A stretch of DNA of 64,000 nucleotides from positions 739,908 to 803,907 of the forward strand of contig NW_025336481.1 in NCBI RefSeq assembly GCF_004798865.1, given 5' to 3'. Below, piece by piece: positions 22,816 to 34,200 of the stretch. This DNA comes from Varanus komodoensis (Eukaryota > Chordata > Lepidosauria > Squamata > Varanidae). Position numbers and translations under genes: made by a program. Each line of letters starts with the position of its first letter. Positions within the stretch are counted from its first letter, which is position 1. A model generated the notes under the pieces. It did no database searches. It saw nothing but the letters and a program-made list of their open reading frames with translations, and was not told the origin of the DNA.

Positions 22816-24098
22816 CGAGGGGCGTTCACTGTATTCTCAGTATCAGGTTGATTTGCTATTGATGTAGGTAATTTAATTATTTTATTAGCTAATGACACTG
22901 AGGGTATACATGCAAAATTTCAAATAAGTGCCATCATTAGTTCCCTAGTAATCCTCAGTGAAAGACGATCACGATGACTGACGCGACAGTGTTGAAGAAA
23001 TCGAGCACCGTGCCAAGTTCCTTACAAAACAAGGAAAAAGTCAAAAAATCATTCACGAAGAGATGGAGGCCGTTTACCAGGACTCTGCACCTTCATTATC
23101 TGCTGTTCAAAAGTGGTCAAGTGAATTTAAAAGGGGCAGAGAAAGCACTGAAGATGACCCTTGCTCGGGCGGGCCGGTTACTGCCATTACGAAAGAAAAT
23201 GTGAAAAAAATTGAGAAACTTGTATTGGAAGATGCCCGAATAAAAATCAAAATGTTAGCAGAGATGACAAACCTATCCGTTGGTACCATATTTACTATTT
23301 TTCATGACCATCTTAACCTTTCAAAGGTCTGTGCAAGAAGGGTGCTGCGAATGCTCATGCTGCCTCAGAAACAAGTGCAAGTCGAGTGCTGTAGGGAGTT
23401 TTTAGAGCTCTGTGGTGAAGATCCATCGAGTATTTTCGACTGGATTGTTACTGGAGATGAAACTTGGGTTCATCACTATGACCCTGAAAGTAAGCAGGAG
23501 TCCATGCAGTGGCATAAAAAATGGTGCTGACCCTCTGGAGAAATTCAAAGTCTCTCCATCGGCCAGAAAAATCAAGGCCACAGTGTTTTGGGACTCAAAG
23601 GGAATTTTATTAGTCGAGTACACAAAAAAAGGTGAAACCATAAATGCAGCATCTTATGCAACCACTCTATGTAATTTAAGAGAAGCAATTAAAGAAAAAA
23701 GGCAGGGAAAACTGACCGCAGGTGTGTTGCTTCTTCACAACGCGCCTGTTCACACGGCGCGTGTTTGGAAGGCTGCTGTGCGAGACTGTGGTTTCGAAGA
23801 AATAAACCAGCCACCCTGTAGCCCGGCCCTGGCCCCCAGTGACTACTGCCTGTTCCCGAATTTAAACAAAGATCTGCATGGAAAGCGATTTTCCAACGAT
23901 GAAGAGCTCAAGGCGGCAATTAACACACATTTTTTAGACAAGGAGGAAGAATATTTTTTACAGAGAATTGAAAAGTTAATTTCTAGATGTAATAAGTGTA
24001 TTGAAGTTACAGGGGATTACACTGAAAAATAAAAATTATTTCAATTTATTATTCCTTTTTCTTCATGCTGATACCGAGAATACATTGAACGCCCCTCA
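22816..24098 (+). mobile_element. Mariner-family DNA transposon, full length, inactive
   Basis: 1283 bp with near-perfect ~31-bp terminal inverted repeats beginning GAGGGGCGTTCA and ending GTATCAG inward, flanked by the TA target duplication (22814-22815 and 24099-24100). The internal transposase reads clearly: helix-turn-helix region (QKIIHEEMEAVYQDSAPSLS, KMLAEMTNLSVGTI), then VTGDETWVHHYDPESKQ with the first catalytic Asp, and PALAPSDYCLFPNL with the third. It is dead: one frame change lies near 22990, one at an A-run near 23515-23520, and the Asp codon normally in HDNAP is missing (LLLHNAPVHTA). High similarity of the two ends suggests a moderately young insertion. It sits between EFCAB8 and MAPRE1. 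Confidence 0.95.
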
Positions 24099-25265
24099 TA
24101 CCCTTTAGGGCTTTTTTTCCCCAACACAGAAACAGTCTGGACAGAAAACCACGTCTCCCAAGAACAACCGAGCCCTGGGATGTGGCATATTCTTCATCCA
24201 ACTAATCTAACATGTTGGGGCAAAACTTTTCCAACAGAAACGGATCCAGAGAATCAGAGGCAACTGGCCAGTTTTCTTTCTGAAAACAAAAAGCAACCCA
24301 CGGAACAACAAATTATCCCCACTAATCTACTGATTTTTGCTTCTGAAAGCCTTTTTGTCCCAGCCAGTGTGAAGGTTATGTTGTTGCAAAATAACCCATG
24401 ACATTTTGCAAATTAAAGCTGCAAAAGTGGACTTCTGCCACCCCTTACTTTGTGGCAAGAGGGGCTGAGAAGCGTAATGCTTGATGCAAAGATCAACGTG
24501 CCATTTAGAAGGATGATCAAGGAGCAGAAATGACACAGATCCCGTTTCAGTCTGTACGAAGAGTTAGGCTACCTTAACTCTGAAGGAGCATCACATACGC
24601 TGGAGAAGCCCCAGTCCTTGGAGTCAAAACTCGATCAAGGTGCACAAAGCTGCTTGATTAAACAGATTGTTGCATCCAGCTGTGTCAAGTTTCCCAATTC
24701 TGATTTATCGTGTATTTTATTTTAAACTTTATAGACTGGGAGAAAGAACATGGTTGCAGAGTTTGCAGAGTCCGTGAAGCCAAGAAAGCAAACCTAGCAG
24801 CAAGTGGAGTTCCACAGTTGCCACCATCACCCTGGGAAAAGCGCCACGGACCCGCTCCTTTCCAGAGGGCGCATTTCAGCGGGCAAATACTGGTTTCTCG
24901 CAACGTGTCTAAAGCGTGCAGATTAGCAGGGCTTAGTACGTGTTGCCCTTAGAGCTGATGCCCACGCGAGCACGTTCTTGACCTGGCCCTCGACTTCCTG
25001 CCAATACGTGGCTCATTCATGAACTTCTGAGTGCTATTCGGAGGAGAGAGACAGGATACAAATTGAATGAATAAAATAAACCCAAGGTGGAGAGAAGCCC
25101 CTCAGCCCTAAAATATCCATCCACCGTTCCAGAAGCGGGGAGAGTGGGAACCTATTTCCCTGCTGTAAGGGGGTGGCAATCTGTGGAAACCCAAGGTTTA
25201 TACAACCTTCATTCAGAGAAATCATGATACTGTAAAAGCAAGCTTTTAATGGAAATTCTTGCATT

Positions 25266-25271
25266 TTTATT
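25266..25271 (-). terminator. MAPRE1: Poly(A) signal AATAAA, possible distal MAPRE1 site
   Basis: A second AATAAA on the minus strand, about 1.25 kb further downstream, in AT-rich non-repetitive sequence. It would give a 3' UTR of about 2.9 kb. Use is not shown by the sequence. Confidence 0.35.
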
Positions 25272-26514
25272 TTTTAGTCTTTAGACAGTTACAGTAAGAA
25301 TTGTCACTGAAAGTCAGAAGATTGACAAGACTGAACAATAGTTAAGAAAGGAGCTCCTGCAAGCCCCCTGCAAGACATATGCTGTTGAGTACAGAAAAGT
25401 ACATGCCTCTTTTTTAAATTCTATCTCACTTGCCTTCCCGGTATCTGGGTGGAAAGCTAGAACTAAGAAAGGCTACTTGTATTTGTGTTTTCAAGTGAAA
25501 TGGCCCTTTCTGTGAGCGAGCAGGTACTGTACCAGGTCAGCAGATTTGCAGTCACTTGGGAAGGGCAGGCGAGGGTGGTTCTTGCGTCCATCTTCTTTGA
25601 CCAGAATGTGGGATTCTGCAACTGAAGTTGCCACACACCAGAACAGTTCTGTATCGATGCAGAACAGACACCAAGTTTTTAAGTAGCCCAGCAGGCATCA
25701 CTTCTAGAATGACAAGCATTCCAAAAAGAACTCGCTTCGTAGCACCAAAGGGATTTGGTCCACATGCCTTCATTCCTTCATTGAAGACCCCCGGTGGGGA
25801 ATTTTGTGCTCACAGGCTATCAGCTAGCTGGAGCTTCCCGATGCCTTCAGCGCTCCACACCTGCGTCAACACATTTTCTTTCAAGCAGGGAGGGAGATGC
25901 AGTACCTCAAAAGTTTAGAAGTGATGAATGATTGTTTCAAGCCAAATAGAAAGAAAATGTTATGCACCAATTTAAAAGGCTGGCTAAGTCCATTAATCAC
26001 TAGCCTGTGCTTGTGAACAAAGCTGTTATCTTCTAATTTTTTCTTATCACTCAAGTAGATATTTCCAGAAGTGGCAATTCACACGCCGTCTCACAGCACA
26101 ATTTCCCATCTTTGCTCAGCAGCCACGCAGTGCAATGCCTGGCCAGGCATGACAACAACAGGCGCTGGCACACGCCCCTCCCAACACCGACCCAGCAACG
26201 TGAGTGGCCAGGCAGCCCGCTCCGCAGAACCCGGGCCATCACTACACGAGTGCAAAGAAGCACAACCGATTCTGTGCCGCCCAACCCAATTTCTAGCAAG
26301 AAAGATCCACACGAGGTGTGTCCTCAAGAGGTTCTTCCACAACATATATCCAAGATGTATTCAGAGGGGGCATGATGCTGTGAACTTAGTCAGGGTGTGA
26401 AGAAAGGCGCTGTCCAACTCCCAAGCCAAATGGGATCTTTTGGGGTCAAGCAAAGTACCAATCCCACAAGAACATGACACCCCAGCACACATAACATTCT
26501 TGAAATAACAGAAC

Positions 26515-26520
26515 TTTATT
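26515..26520 (-). terminator. MAPRE1: Poly(A) signal AATAAA, probable proximal MAPRE1 site
   Basis: AATAAA on the minus strand about 1.65 kb beyond the stop codon, a length similar to the mammalian MAPRE1 3' UTR. Cleavage is expected near 26500. Confidence 0.6.
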
Positions 26521-27124
26521 TAGAAACTGTTTAAAAGTAGAAAAAACCCTGTCAAGAGGAGTCTGGGTGGAATATGGTTTAGGGCAACAAGTATCTAGAA
26601 GGCCACAAGAGAAATAGCACCTCTGATGTTTTAAATAATGGCTTGCTTTTTTGGCATTCATTGAATTTGGGTCTTCCTCTGTAATTTCATAGGGATTCAT
26701 GCACTACACAACATTTACCATAAAATGTTTTGCTTTCTACACACATTTAGGACACAGAACCACCAGAAGCAAACAAACAACAGCACACCAAGCTTAGAAG
26801 CTTGGTCTTTGCTGTGGGCAACATCTCAAAGAGGCCCTCCCAAAGAGCAGCAATCAGGGAGAAGGGTTTGCTCCACGTGAGGAAAGGATCAAGCATGAAA
26901 TACTGTAACAATCAAATTCATCTTAGCACTATATATATATTTATTATTATTATTATTTTGCATTGGCTTTCCTGTTCAATGCACACCAATTAATTTTCTT
27001 CACCAGTAGTCTGGAGCACTGACTAAGGCCGAGTGTGGAAAGCCAGCTCAAGCAGGACACTCAGCAGACCCGGCCTGGGAGAGAGAATGGTCTCAGTGGA
27101 GCACGGCAAACAAACTGTCGAAGC

Positions 27125-27265
27125 CACCGGAGCCGGTGGTAACCAGGTAGCCGGGGGCTCTCCAGATGCTTTGCACCACAATGCCTGTTGCCCAACGGCC
27201 AGGGATTGTGAGACTTGTGACCCAAAATATCTGGAAGGCGCCAGGCTGCCTAGCCCTGCGCCAGA
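27125..27265. repeat. Short palindromic MITE-like repeat
   Basis: Member of a family with CTCCAGATG near one end and CATCTGGAGGG-like text at the other. Here CTCTCCAGATGCTTTGCACC and AAAATATCTGGAAGGCGCCA. Related copies at 38350, 41060, 50665 and 59185. Confidence 0.55.
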
Positions 27266-28166
27266 GTTTAGTCTGTGGGCTTGGAGGAAGAGACAGAAGA
27301 AGGGGTGCCGAGAGGAACAGAAGGACCCACAAAATTCAATAGAACAGACACACAAAAGCAGAAGAGGAGGAAAGAAGAAGCAGATGCAGGCAGCGAGCCA
27401 GGAGAAGAGTTTCAAAGTGGCCGCGTTGTTGCTTTGGAAGATTCTGCATGCCAATAGTCTGTACAATAAAACTGAGATGACTTCAGGCACGCGAGCTGCA
27501 CCCACCCTAGGCTCGTGACAGGCCTTTCCCCACGAAAGCCAACAACCGCACAGCCAATTTTGTATCACAACCGGGCTGTGTCAATGGCTCTTTTCAGCGC
27601 GCTCAATGACTCCAGGTGCCGAGCAATTCCTTCCAAAACAAGAAAGCCAGATGCTCTAACCCCACTTTGGAGCACATAACGTCTCTCATCACATTACTTA
27701 AATTTGGCATCTGGAAGCACATTTTAAGCCCCCTTAAGGCATCTCTATAATTGCAGAACTCATGTCATACTTGCTCAACCTTCTTGCAGAAAAGTCAATC
27801 CCAAAACTGCTCCACTACATACTTTCCCCCGCCGCCCAAAACACACAGCACAACAAACCCTCCAGCAACCGAGCGACTCTGCAAACCCCAAACACTCACC
27901 TCTGGCTTCCAAACTACACCAACTAGATGTTAATACTGCTCTGCTACGAAAGTGAAAAAGAGTTCTCAAATAAAACCCATTGGAGGGGGAAGTAGTAAAA
28001 CTTACGCAAAGTGCACTTGAAGAGGTACTGTTTTACTTAGGAAAAGAAACCAGTGAGTCCTCTAGGAATAAAATGGAGTATTTTACAGATAAGCACATGA
28101 TTGGGGCAAAGAATTCTGATTTCTGAATTCTGACGCTGCTGCTCTGCTGGTACAGTTGATGGACCG

Positions 28167-28223
28167 TTAATACTCCTCCTGCTCCTCCGGTGGTGCTCCT
28201 TCATCTGGTATGACAAAGCCTTC
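28167..28223 (-). CDS. MAPRE1: MAPRE1 last coding exon: acidic EEY tail
   Basis: 57 nt of coding sequence after a TTGCAG acceptor, encoding [18 protein letters not shown] and stop (28167-28169). The C-terminal Tyr is the detyrosinatable EEY signature shared with alpha-tubulin and CLIP-170. The 3' UTR continues to lower coordinates. Confidence 0.97.
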   Translation of the reverse strand, partial: EGFVIPDEGAPPEEQEEY

Positions 28224-31200
28224 CTGCAAGAGAAGAGGCGAGAGAGCCACTTGCAGGTCAAGCAGTGGGGGAAAGGTGCCCAGCGCCGAGCTCCTTCGCC
28301 ACTCCCTCAGGAGCAAACCACGTTGTGGCTTCTGCTGAAAGCTACGTGGCTTTTTGTCACCAGCCCATCTTGAACAGACATGCTGCAACGCTGCTGCTGG
28401 ATTCTCTGCCACAGCACCACATCCCACCTGTAAATTCTTCCAGAAAGTGACTTATGATAATGCCCTGCATTGGCTTCTGTAAAATACGGAGAACAAGAAA
28501 TGCACTCCATCAAAATGGCTTTTATCAAAGTTCTTCAGCAAGGGATCGTGATGGGCCAAGCACCACGGACACACGGGAACGCCGAGAGCAGAGAATTTTA
28601 TAGGTCCCAGCTAAAAGCGCAAGTTAACCCAAAGCGCAGGCAAGGCGACCTGCCACCTGCCTAGAGAGATCCCTGTTTTGGCACACGGAAGCAGTGGCCT
28701 TGAGAAGCCTATGAGAATCCAAACTCTCCGCTTTCTTTTGGCAATACTCTCAGCCTTCCCAGTTAGGAAAACTACTGAAGATGTGGGGCTCAGGAAAAAT
28801 GCACACGCAGCTCCACGTTTCCAAGTGTTCTCAAGACTTCAATTCTATGCACATCTCTGCGGAACCAAGTAAGGCTTCTAAGTAAACGCACACAGGATTT
28901 TGCTGCTGGCCTTGCCAAGAACACAAAGTAGATGAAAACACTCTCTATGTCAGCTGTTTACAAAGTTGGTTATAAGCCACTTTGAAGACCATTTGATAAG
29001 AAAATGGCATATAAAACCCACAATATGAGGGGGGCTGGGTCATGTGAGATACTGGAGGTGCGGCACTCCAGCTCGGCACATCAAGCGAGCGGACATTCTT
29101 CCAGCAAGAGGCAGCCCTCTTCAAGTGGCAGCAGCGGCACATGCAGGCAGAGGGGCGTGTGCAGAGCAGCTGCAAGCGCCGTCCGTTTGAAGTGACAGAT
29201 GCACAGAAGGGATCATTCAGCAGCCGCTGCCTGACATCCCACTTTGCCACCAGCCAGAGAGGGAGGTCCTGAAATTTGGTAGCCGCACTTCAGTCACTCT
29301 GGTAGCCAGCTGGGAAGAGCTCCAACGTGAACGCTGCGGGAACCGCAGGAGCTCTCCCAGGCCACCGCACAGCTGCGGCCCATTTCAGGGGGCTCCCGCA
29401 AGGGGCCTGCCCAAGGGACCGAGCAGCGGGCCCTGCTCTCGAGGCGCTGCCCGGGGTGTCCGAATGTGCACGCAGACTTACATCCGTTGCGTAAAGGATC
29501 TCCACAATCCTTTGCAGAACCGGGTCGCTTTCCCCTTCGTTCTCCTGGCAAATCAGCTCAATGTTTCTCAGTTTCCCAAAGTAGAAGTCTCTTTCCTTTT
29601 CCAAATCTTCGACAGTCATCTTTAATACGTTGATCTAGCAAGCAGAACAGTTGATCAACATACTTTTCCCTAGGGAGGATCCTCTGCCCAAAAGAAGAGG
29701 CCCAACAAGGCAGTTTATCAACATCTGGGAGTAAGACTGATGGCATTCAGTGGGGTTTGCTCCTGAACCGGCATGCACAGATTTGTGTTATTATGTAATG
29801 ACGACGCTGCAGTCACCAGACATGGTCCAAGGGGCTGCAGGAGAGCTCAGACTCCTTTCCCCAAGGCCAGACAGTGCTCTGACCTCAATCTGGGAATCCG
29901 ATCCCAGATACCCCTCCCCTGCCCCACTGCAGCTGGCATGGAAAGAATCGCACCAGCTGCTTCCCAAGGTCAGAAAAGCAACCTCGCAGATGGATTAAAG
30001 CAGGCATTTACGGGGGGGGGGGGGGGGTTGGGGCAGGACAGCCAGCACACACGGTACCCTGGAGTGCAGCTTCTGCCTCCTTCACTCCCCGCAGCACTGC
30101 TGCTGGGAGGCTGAGAACAGCCATTTAGTGACCCCGCAGAAAGTCAGTGCCACTTCTCCTGCTCGGTGCTAGATGAGCACTGCTCCCGAGTCTGCAGGCT
30201 TGAACGCCTCTGGATAGGACCGTTCCCTTAGTCAAATAACAACATGCAGCCAGTCAAAACTGTAGGATGATTCGTTCTTCTCTGTGATCTCCGTGCATCG
30301 CACATATGGGCTTTAGCGCCTGCATGGAGCCTATGGCCTGGAAGTTTCTATTGCTAAGTGTTCATTTTGGGAAGAAAACCCCTCCCCTTCCTATTACCAA
30401 GAGGCACGGGGAGGGACTTCCTTTTCAACCACCATCAGGCCTAGCCTGGGAATGAATCGCTCTGCTCTTTTCCACCTTAGGTACTCCCTGTTTTCTATAG
30501 TTCTTTCATTTCCTAAAGAGTCCCCCCTTTATTCCTCTCTCTGCGACAACCCCTTTTCACTCTTTTTCTCAAAAACCTTCCCTACAAAAATATATATTCC
30601 TATCTGCTTTCCTATCTATTGCTCCTCGTGCTTTCCCAAGCTGCCTGTGATTATCCTACCTTCTTTTCTACACCTTTCCCACCTGGGCTGTGGTGTCAAG
30701 CAACAGCTTTTAGGAGATGTGCCCCCTGTGGCAGCCAGTTGCCCCCACCCAACAGGCTCTCCCACTGCCTTCTCTGCCCGGGCAAGGGACACACGCTACA
30801 AGGTCTCCACAAAACAAAGAAGAAAGCCTGGGCGGATCGGCTTAAGGCGGAGTTGGGGAGGAAGGCCGGACCGCCCTTCCAGCTCAGAGGACAACCCTGC
30901 GGTGTGGAATCCAAAGATGGCCGCACACCTTGAGAAAAGGCTGTGTGAGCCCCTGCTGAGCGCCCACGCCAAGCATTCCAGCTCACCAGAGCAGAGACGG
31001 GCCCCCACTGCTGCGCAGGGAGGAGACTCGGGAGACTGGCCGGCCATGCGCACAGACTGCCAGCCCCCCAGCCTCTGCTCCGACAGGATCATGCTCCTGA
31101 GAACTGACTCTGCACCTGACTCGCCGAGATGTTCCCCAAGCACCGCCTCGAGGCCGACAAAGCCGTCCCTGGAAAGCGGCTCAGCTCTGGAGCACCCCAT

Positions 31201-34200
31201 GACACCAGCCTCTGCGCCAAGCCCGGCCGCCAGGCCCGCCCCTGCTCTCCTCGCGACCACCTGGACTGTCGCCTGCACTGATCCCAGAATCCTTCCAGTC
31301 CAAAGCCAGGGCCAACAATTCCAATGAGGACGACCACGAACCCGGATGCCAAGCTGGTACCAAGGTCCAGTACTGAGACTATCAGTGCTGATGCCAGGGC
31401 TGCACCCACCGCCCGCCCTCCCTGGCACCAGAGACACACGAGAGTTGGCCCTCCACCGGCCGCCATCCTTCCAGGTCTGGCCAACACGACGAACCAACCA
31501 CCAGCCCATCCAGGGCTCTGGCGCCAAGCCATCGCCAGGCCTCAGTGCCAAGCTGACCCCAGGCCAAAGCAACCCCTCGACAGCAAACACCAGCCTTCGG
31601 TTCTGGACCCACACTGCTCCACGGAGCTGGACCAGCAACACTCCCCAGCACAGGTGGCCGTGAACACCTCTGCATCTCAGAGTCAGTGGTCTCATTGCGC
31701 CCATCAGGACCCTCAGCCAGAGCCCAGCACCCCCCCCCCCCCCGGAGGAGGGGCCGCACCACACAGACCTGGGACTGGAGGCTGGCCCAGGACCTCTTTC
31801 GCCCCCTATGCTGACCGCCCTCATGAGAAAAGACGCGAGTGCCCAGCTTGCTCTAGGCAGGCACAGGAGCACCCAGAGGGGACCAAGTGCTGGTGCTGAG
31901 GGTCCCTACAGGCGGCTGCTGCCACCCCCTCCCCCTCACACCGACTTTGACATGTACCCGGCCCAATTCCTCCCCACAGGAGCAGCAGCAGCAGACTTGT
32001 GCGCATGCCCATCATGGAAAGGAGCTGCGGGACTGAGCTGGATGCCCGGCCCGCCTCCCCCACCCCTGGCGCCACTGTCGCAGGTGGACGCGTTGCTCTC
32101 CGGGGGCTCTCAGGACGGCCCAAGCAAGCCTCCGCAGAGGCTTCCGGAACACTGGCTTGTGCCACAGCAAGTTCAGCACCTGCCAAGGGACCCAGTGCCC
32201 CCAGTCGAGGTCATTTCGCCATCCCACCTCAGCTTTGTCCTCCCTGCCTTCTTCACAGCTCCATCTCCTCCGGTGGCAACTACCCTGCACCTGCTCGAGG
32301 GTCAGAGGGCCCTTGCCTTCTACAAACCTAGGACTGAGACCTTCCGCTGCTCATTCTGGCTGTTCTACTGCTGCAGCAGTGAGAAAAAGGAAGACCCGTC
32401 TCCAGCGCCATCAGCCTGGCACATGCGATGGCAGCCCTTCAGCGCACCATGCCGCCCAGGCCCACTCCGTATGCGCCCCAGCCCCAGCCACAGCTGCAGC
32501 CGCCCTTGCCGGGATCACCTGGCAGGATGGCAGCAAAGCTGCCACATGGTCTCCTCGCTCAACATTCACCTGGGGCCACCGACGGGGTGTCCAGGTGAGG
32601 ACAGACCGCTCCTCCGTCCCACGGTGAAGACGGCACCCTCCCCCCTTCACACCACGAGTGAGCAAGCTGCCCACACGTGTGATGCACAGGGACCACAAAG
32701 AAGACAGGCCTGTCGCTTCCCTGTTAACTGCCATTCTTCGAGTGGCCATCTGCGCGCTCACACAACCCACCCCCTGGCCCCACTTGCTGCTGCCCTTCCA
32801 AAAGATTCTCCCTTGCTCTCCATGGACGCTCAGAGCCAGACCAGACTGGAACCTCCGTCCGTCCGTCCGTCCGTCCTTCATATATATAGTGCTTTTTTTG
32901 TTTAAAAAAAAAAAAAGCGCCAGAACTCACATCGCCAGCAGTAAGCGCGCGACCCCACACACCAATCCCAAGCCGAGCAGCAGAGCAGCGTCCCAAGCCG
33001 AGAGCAGCGCCCTCACTATCAGACAGCAGTTAGCAGACACAAAAGCAGCCCCCCCGCTGGCACTATGTTCATGACGTTTGCTGCTGATCTGCTACGATTC
33101 AAAATCACTTTGTAAAATCCATTGGAAAAAAAGGTGCCGGAACACTGTTCCGATGCATTCTATGACAAAAAAAGCCCTGTATATATTTATCTCCTGCCTT
33201 TTTCCTACAAAGGGCTCAAGGCAGCTTACATCTCCTCTTCCATCTTATCCCCACAACAACAGCCCTGTGAGGCAGGTTGGGCTGAGAGTCTGTGACTGGC
33301 CCAAGGTCACCCAGTGGGCTCCATGGCCAAGCAGGGACTAGAACCAGATAGTCCCAGGCTCTTAACCACGACACCACGCTGGCTCTTCTCCTTCCCCTCA
33401 GCCTGCAGATCCACGGCAGTCTCCAGAGGAACTGAGGGGATGGGCAGGAGCCCTTCCCCCTGCTTTCTGAGAACAAGAAGGGGGGGCATCCATCCAAAAT
33501 TTATTTATTTATTTAAAAAATGTATGCCGTCCATTATTGTCATCTCTGGACGGCTTACAGCATTATTTCAAAATAACATAAATTAACTATTCCACGCTGA
33601 GCATCATTTAGAATATAAATAAGTCATATCAAAATTAAAATTATGTAGTAAAATATTGGCCAAATAAAAAAGTATTGACCTGGCGCTGAAAAACATATAA
33701 TGACGGTGCCAGGCGGACCTCTCTGGGGAGCACATTCCATAGTTGGGGTGCCACCGCAGAGAAGGCCCTGCTCCGAGTACTCTGTCTCCTGACCTCTTTC
33801 GAAGAGGGTTCCCGGAGGAGGGCTTCTGTTGCCAATCTCAGGGGGCGGGAGGGCAATTATGGAAAAAGGCGTTCTTTTAGGTATCCTCGTCCCAAGCTGT
33901 TTAGGGCTTTATAGGTAATAACCAGCTCCTTGAATTGAGCCCGGACTTCAATGGGAAGCCAGTGGAGCTGATAAGAGGACTGGGGTTATGTGAGAATAAC
34001 GCCCAGTCTCCGACAGCATCGTGGCAGCTCTGTTTTGCACCATCTGAAGCATCCAGACTGTCTTCAAGGGCAGCCCCATGCAGCGCGCGTTACAGTAATC
34101 CAAGTGGGAAGTGACCAATGCGTGTGTCACGCTTAGTTATAGAAGCTTCCTGACAACAGGCCCTGCACAGGCGCAAAATGCTGCATGTGGGAATGCACAG

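Larger units (their letters stand above)
17986..26500. other. Region between EFCAB8 and the MAPRE1 3' end
   Basis: Holds CR1 pieces (18575, 19020, 19530, 21670) and the mariner at 22816. No gene was recognised at 19600-21660 or 24100-25240. Early EFCAB8 exons could be hidden in 18-21 kb. Confidence 0.6.

Noticed and set aside
30452-32905. Frames of 291, 358 and 365 codons in a MAPRE1 intron treated as genes
   Set aside because: They overlap on opposite strands, are Pro/Ala/Ser biased and show no recognisable domain. Kept only as a compositional block.
33641-34130. Minus-strand frames as host genes
   Set aside because: They are the L2 reverse-transcriptase end ([20 protein letters not shown]).
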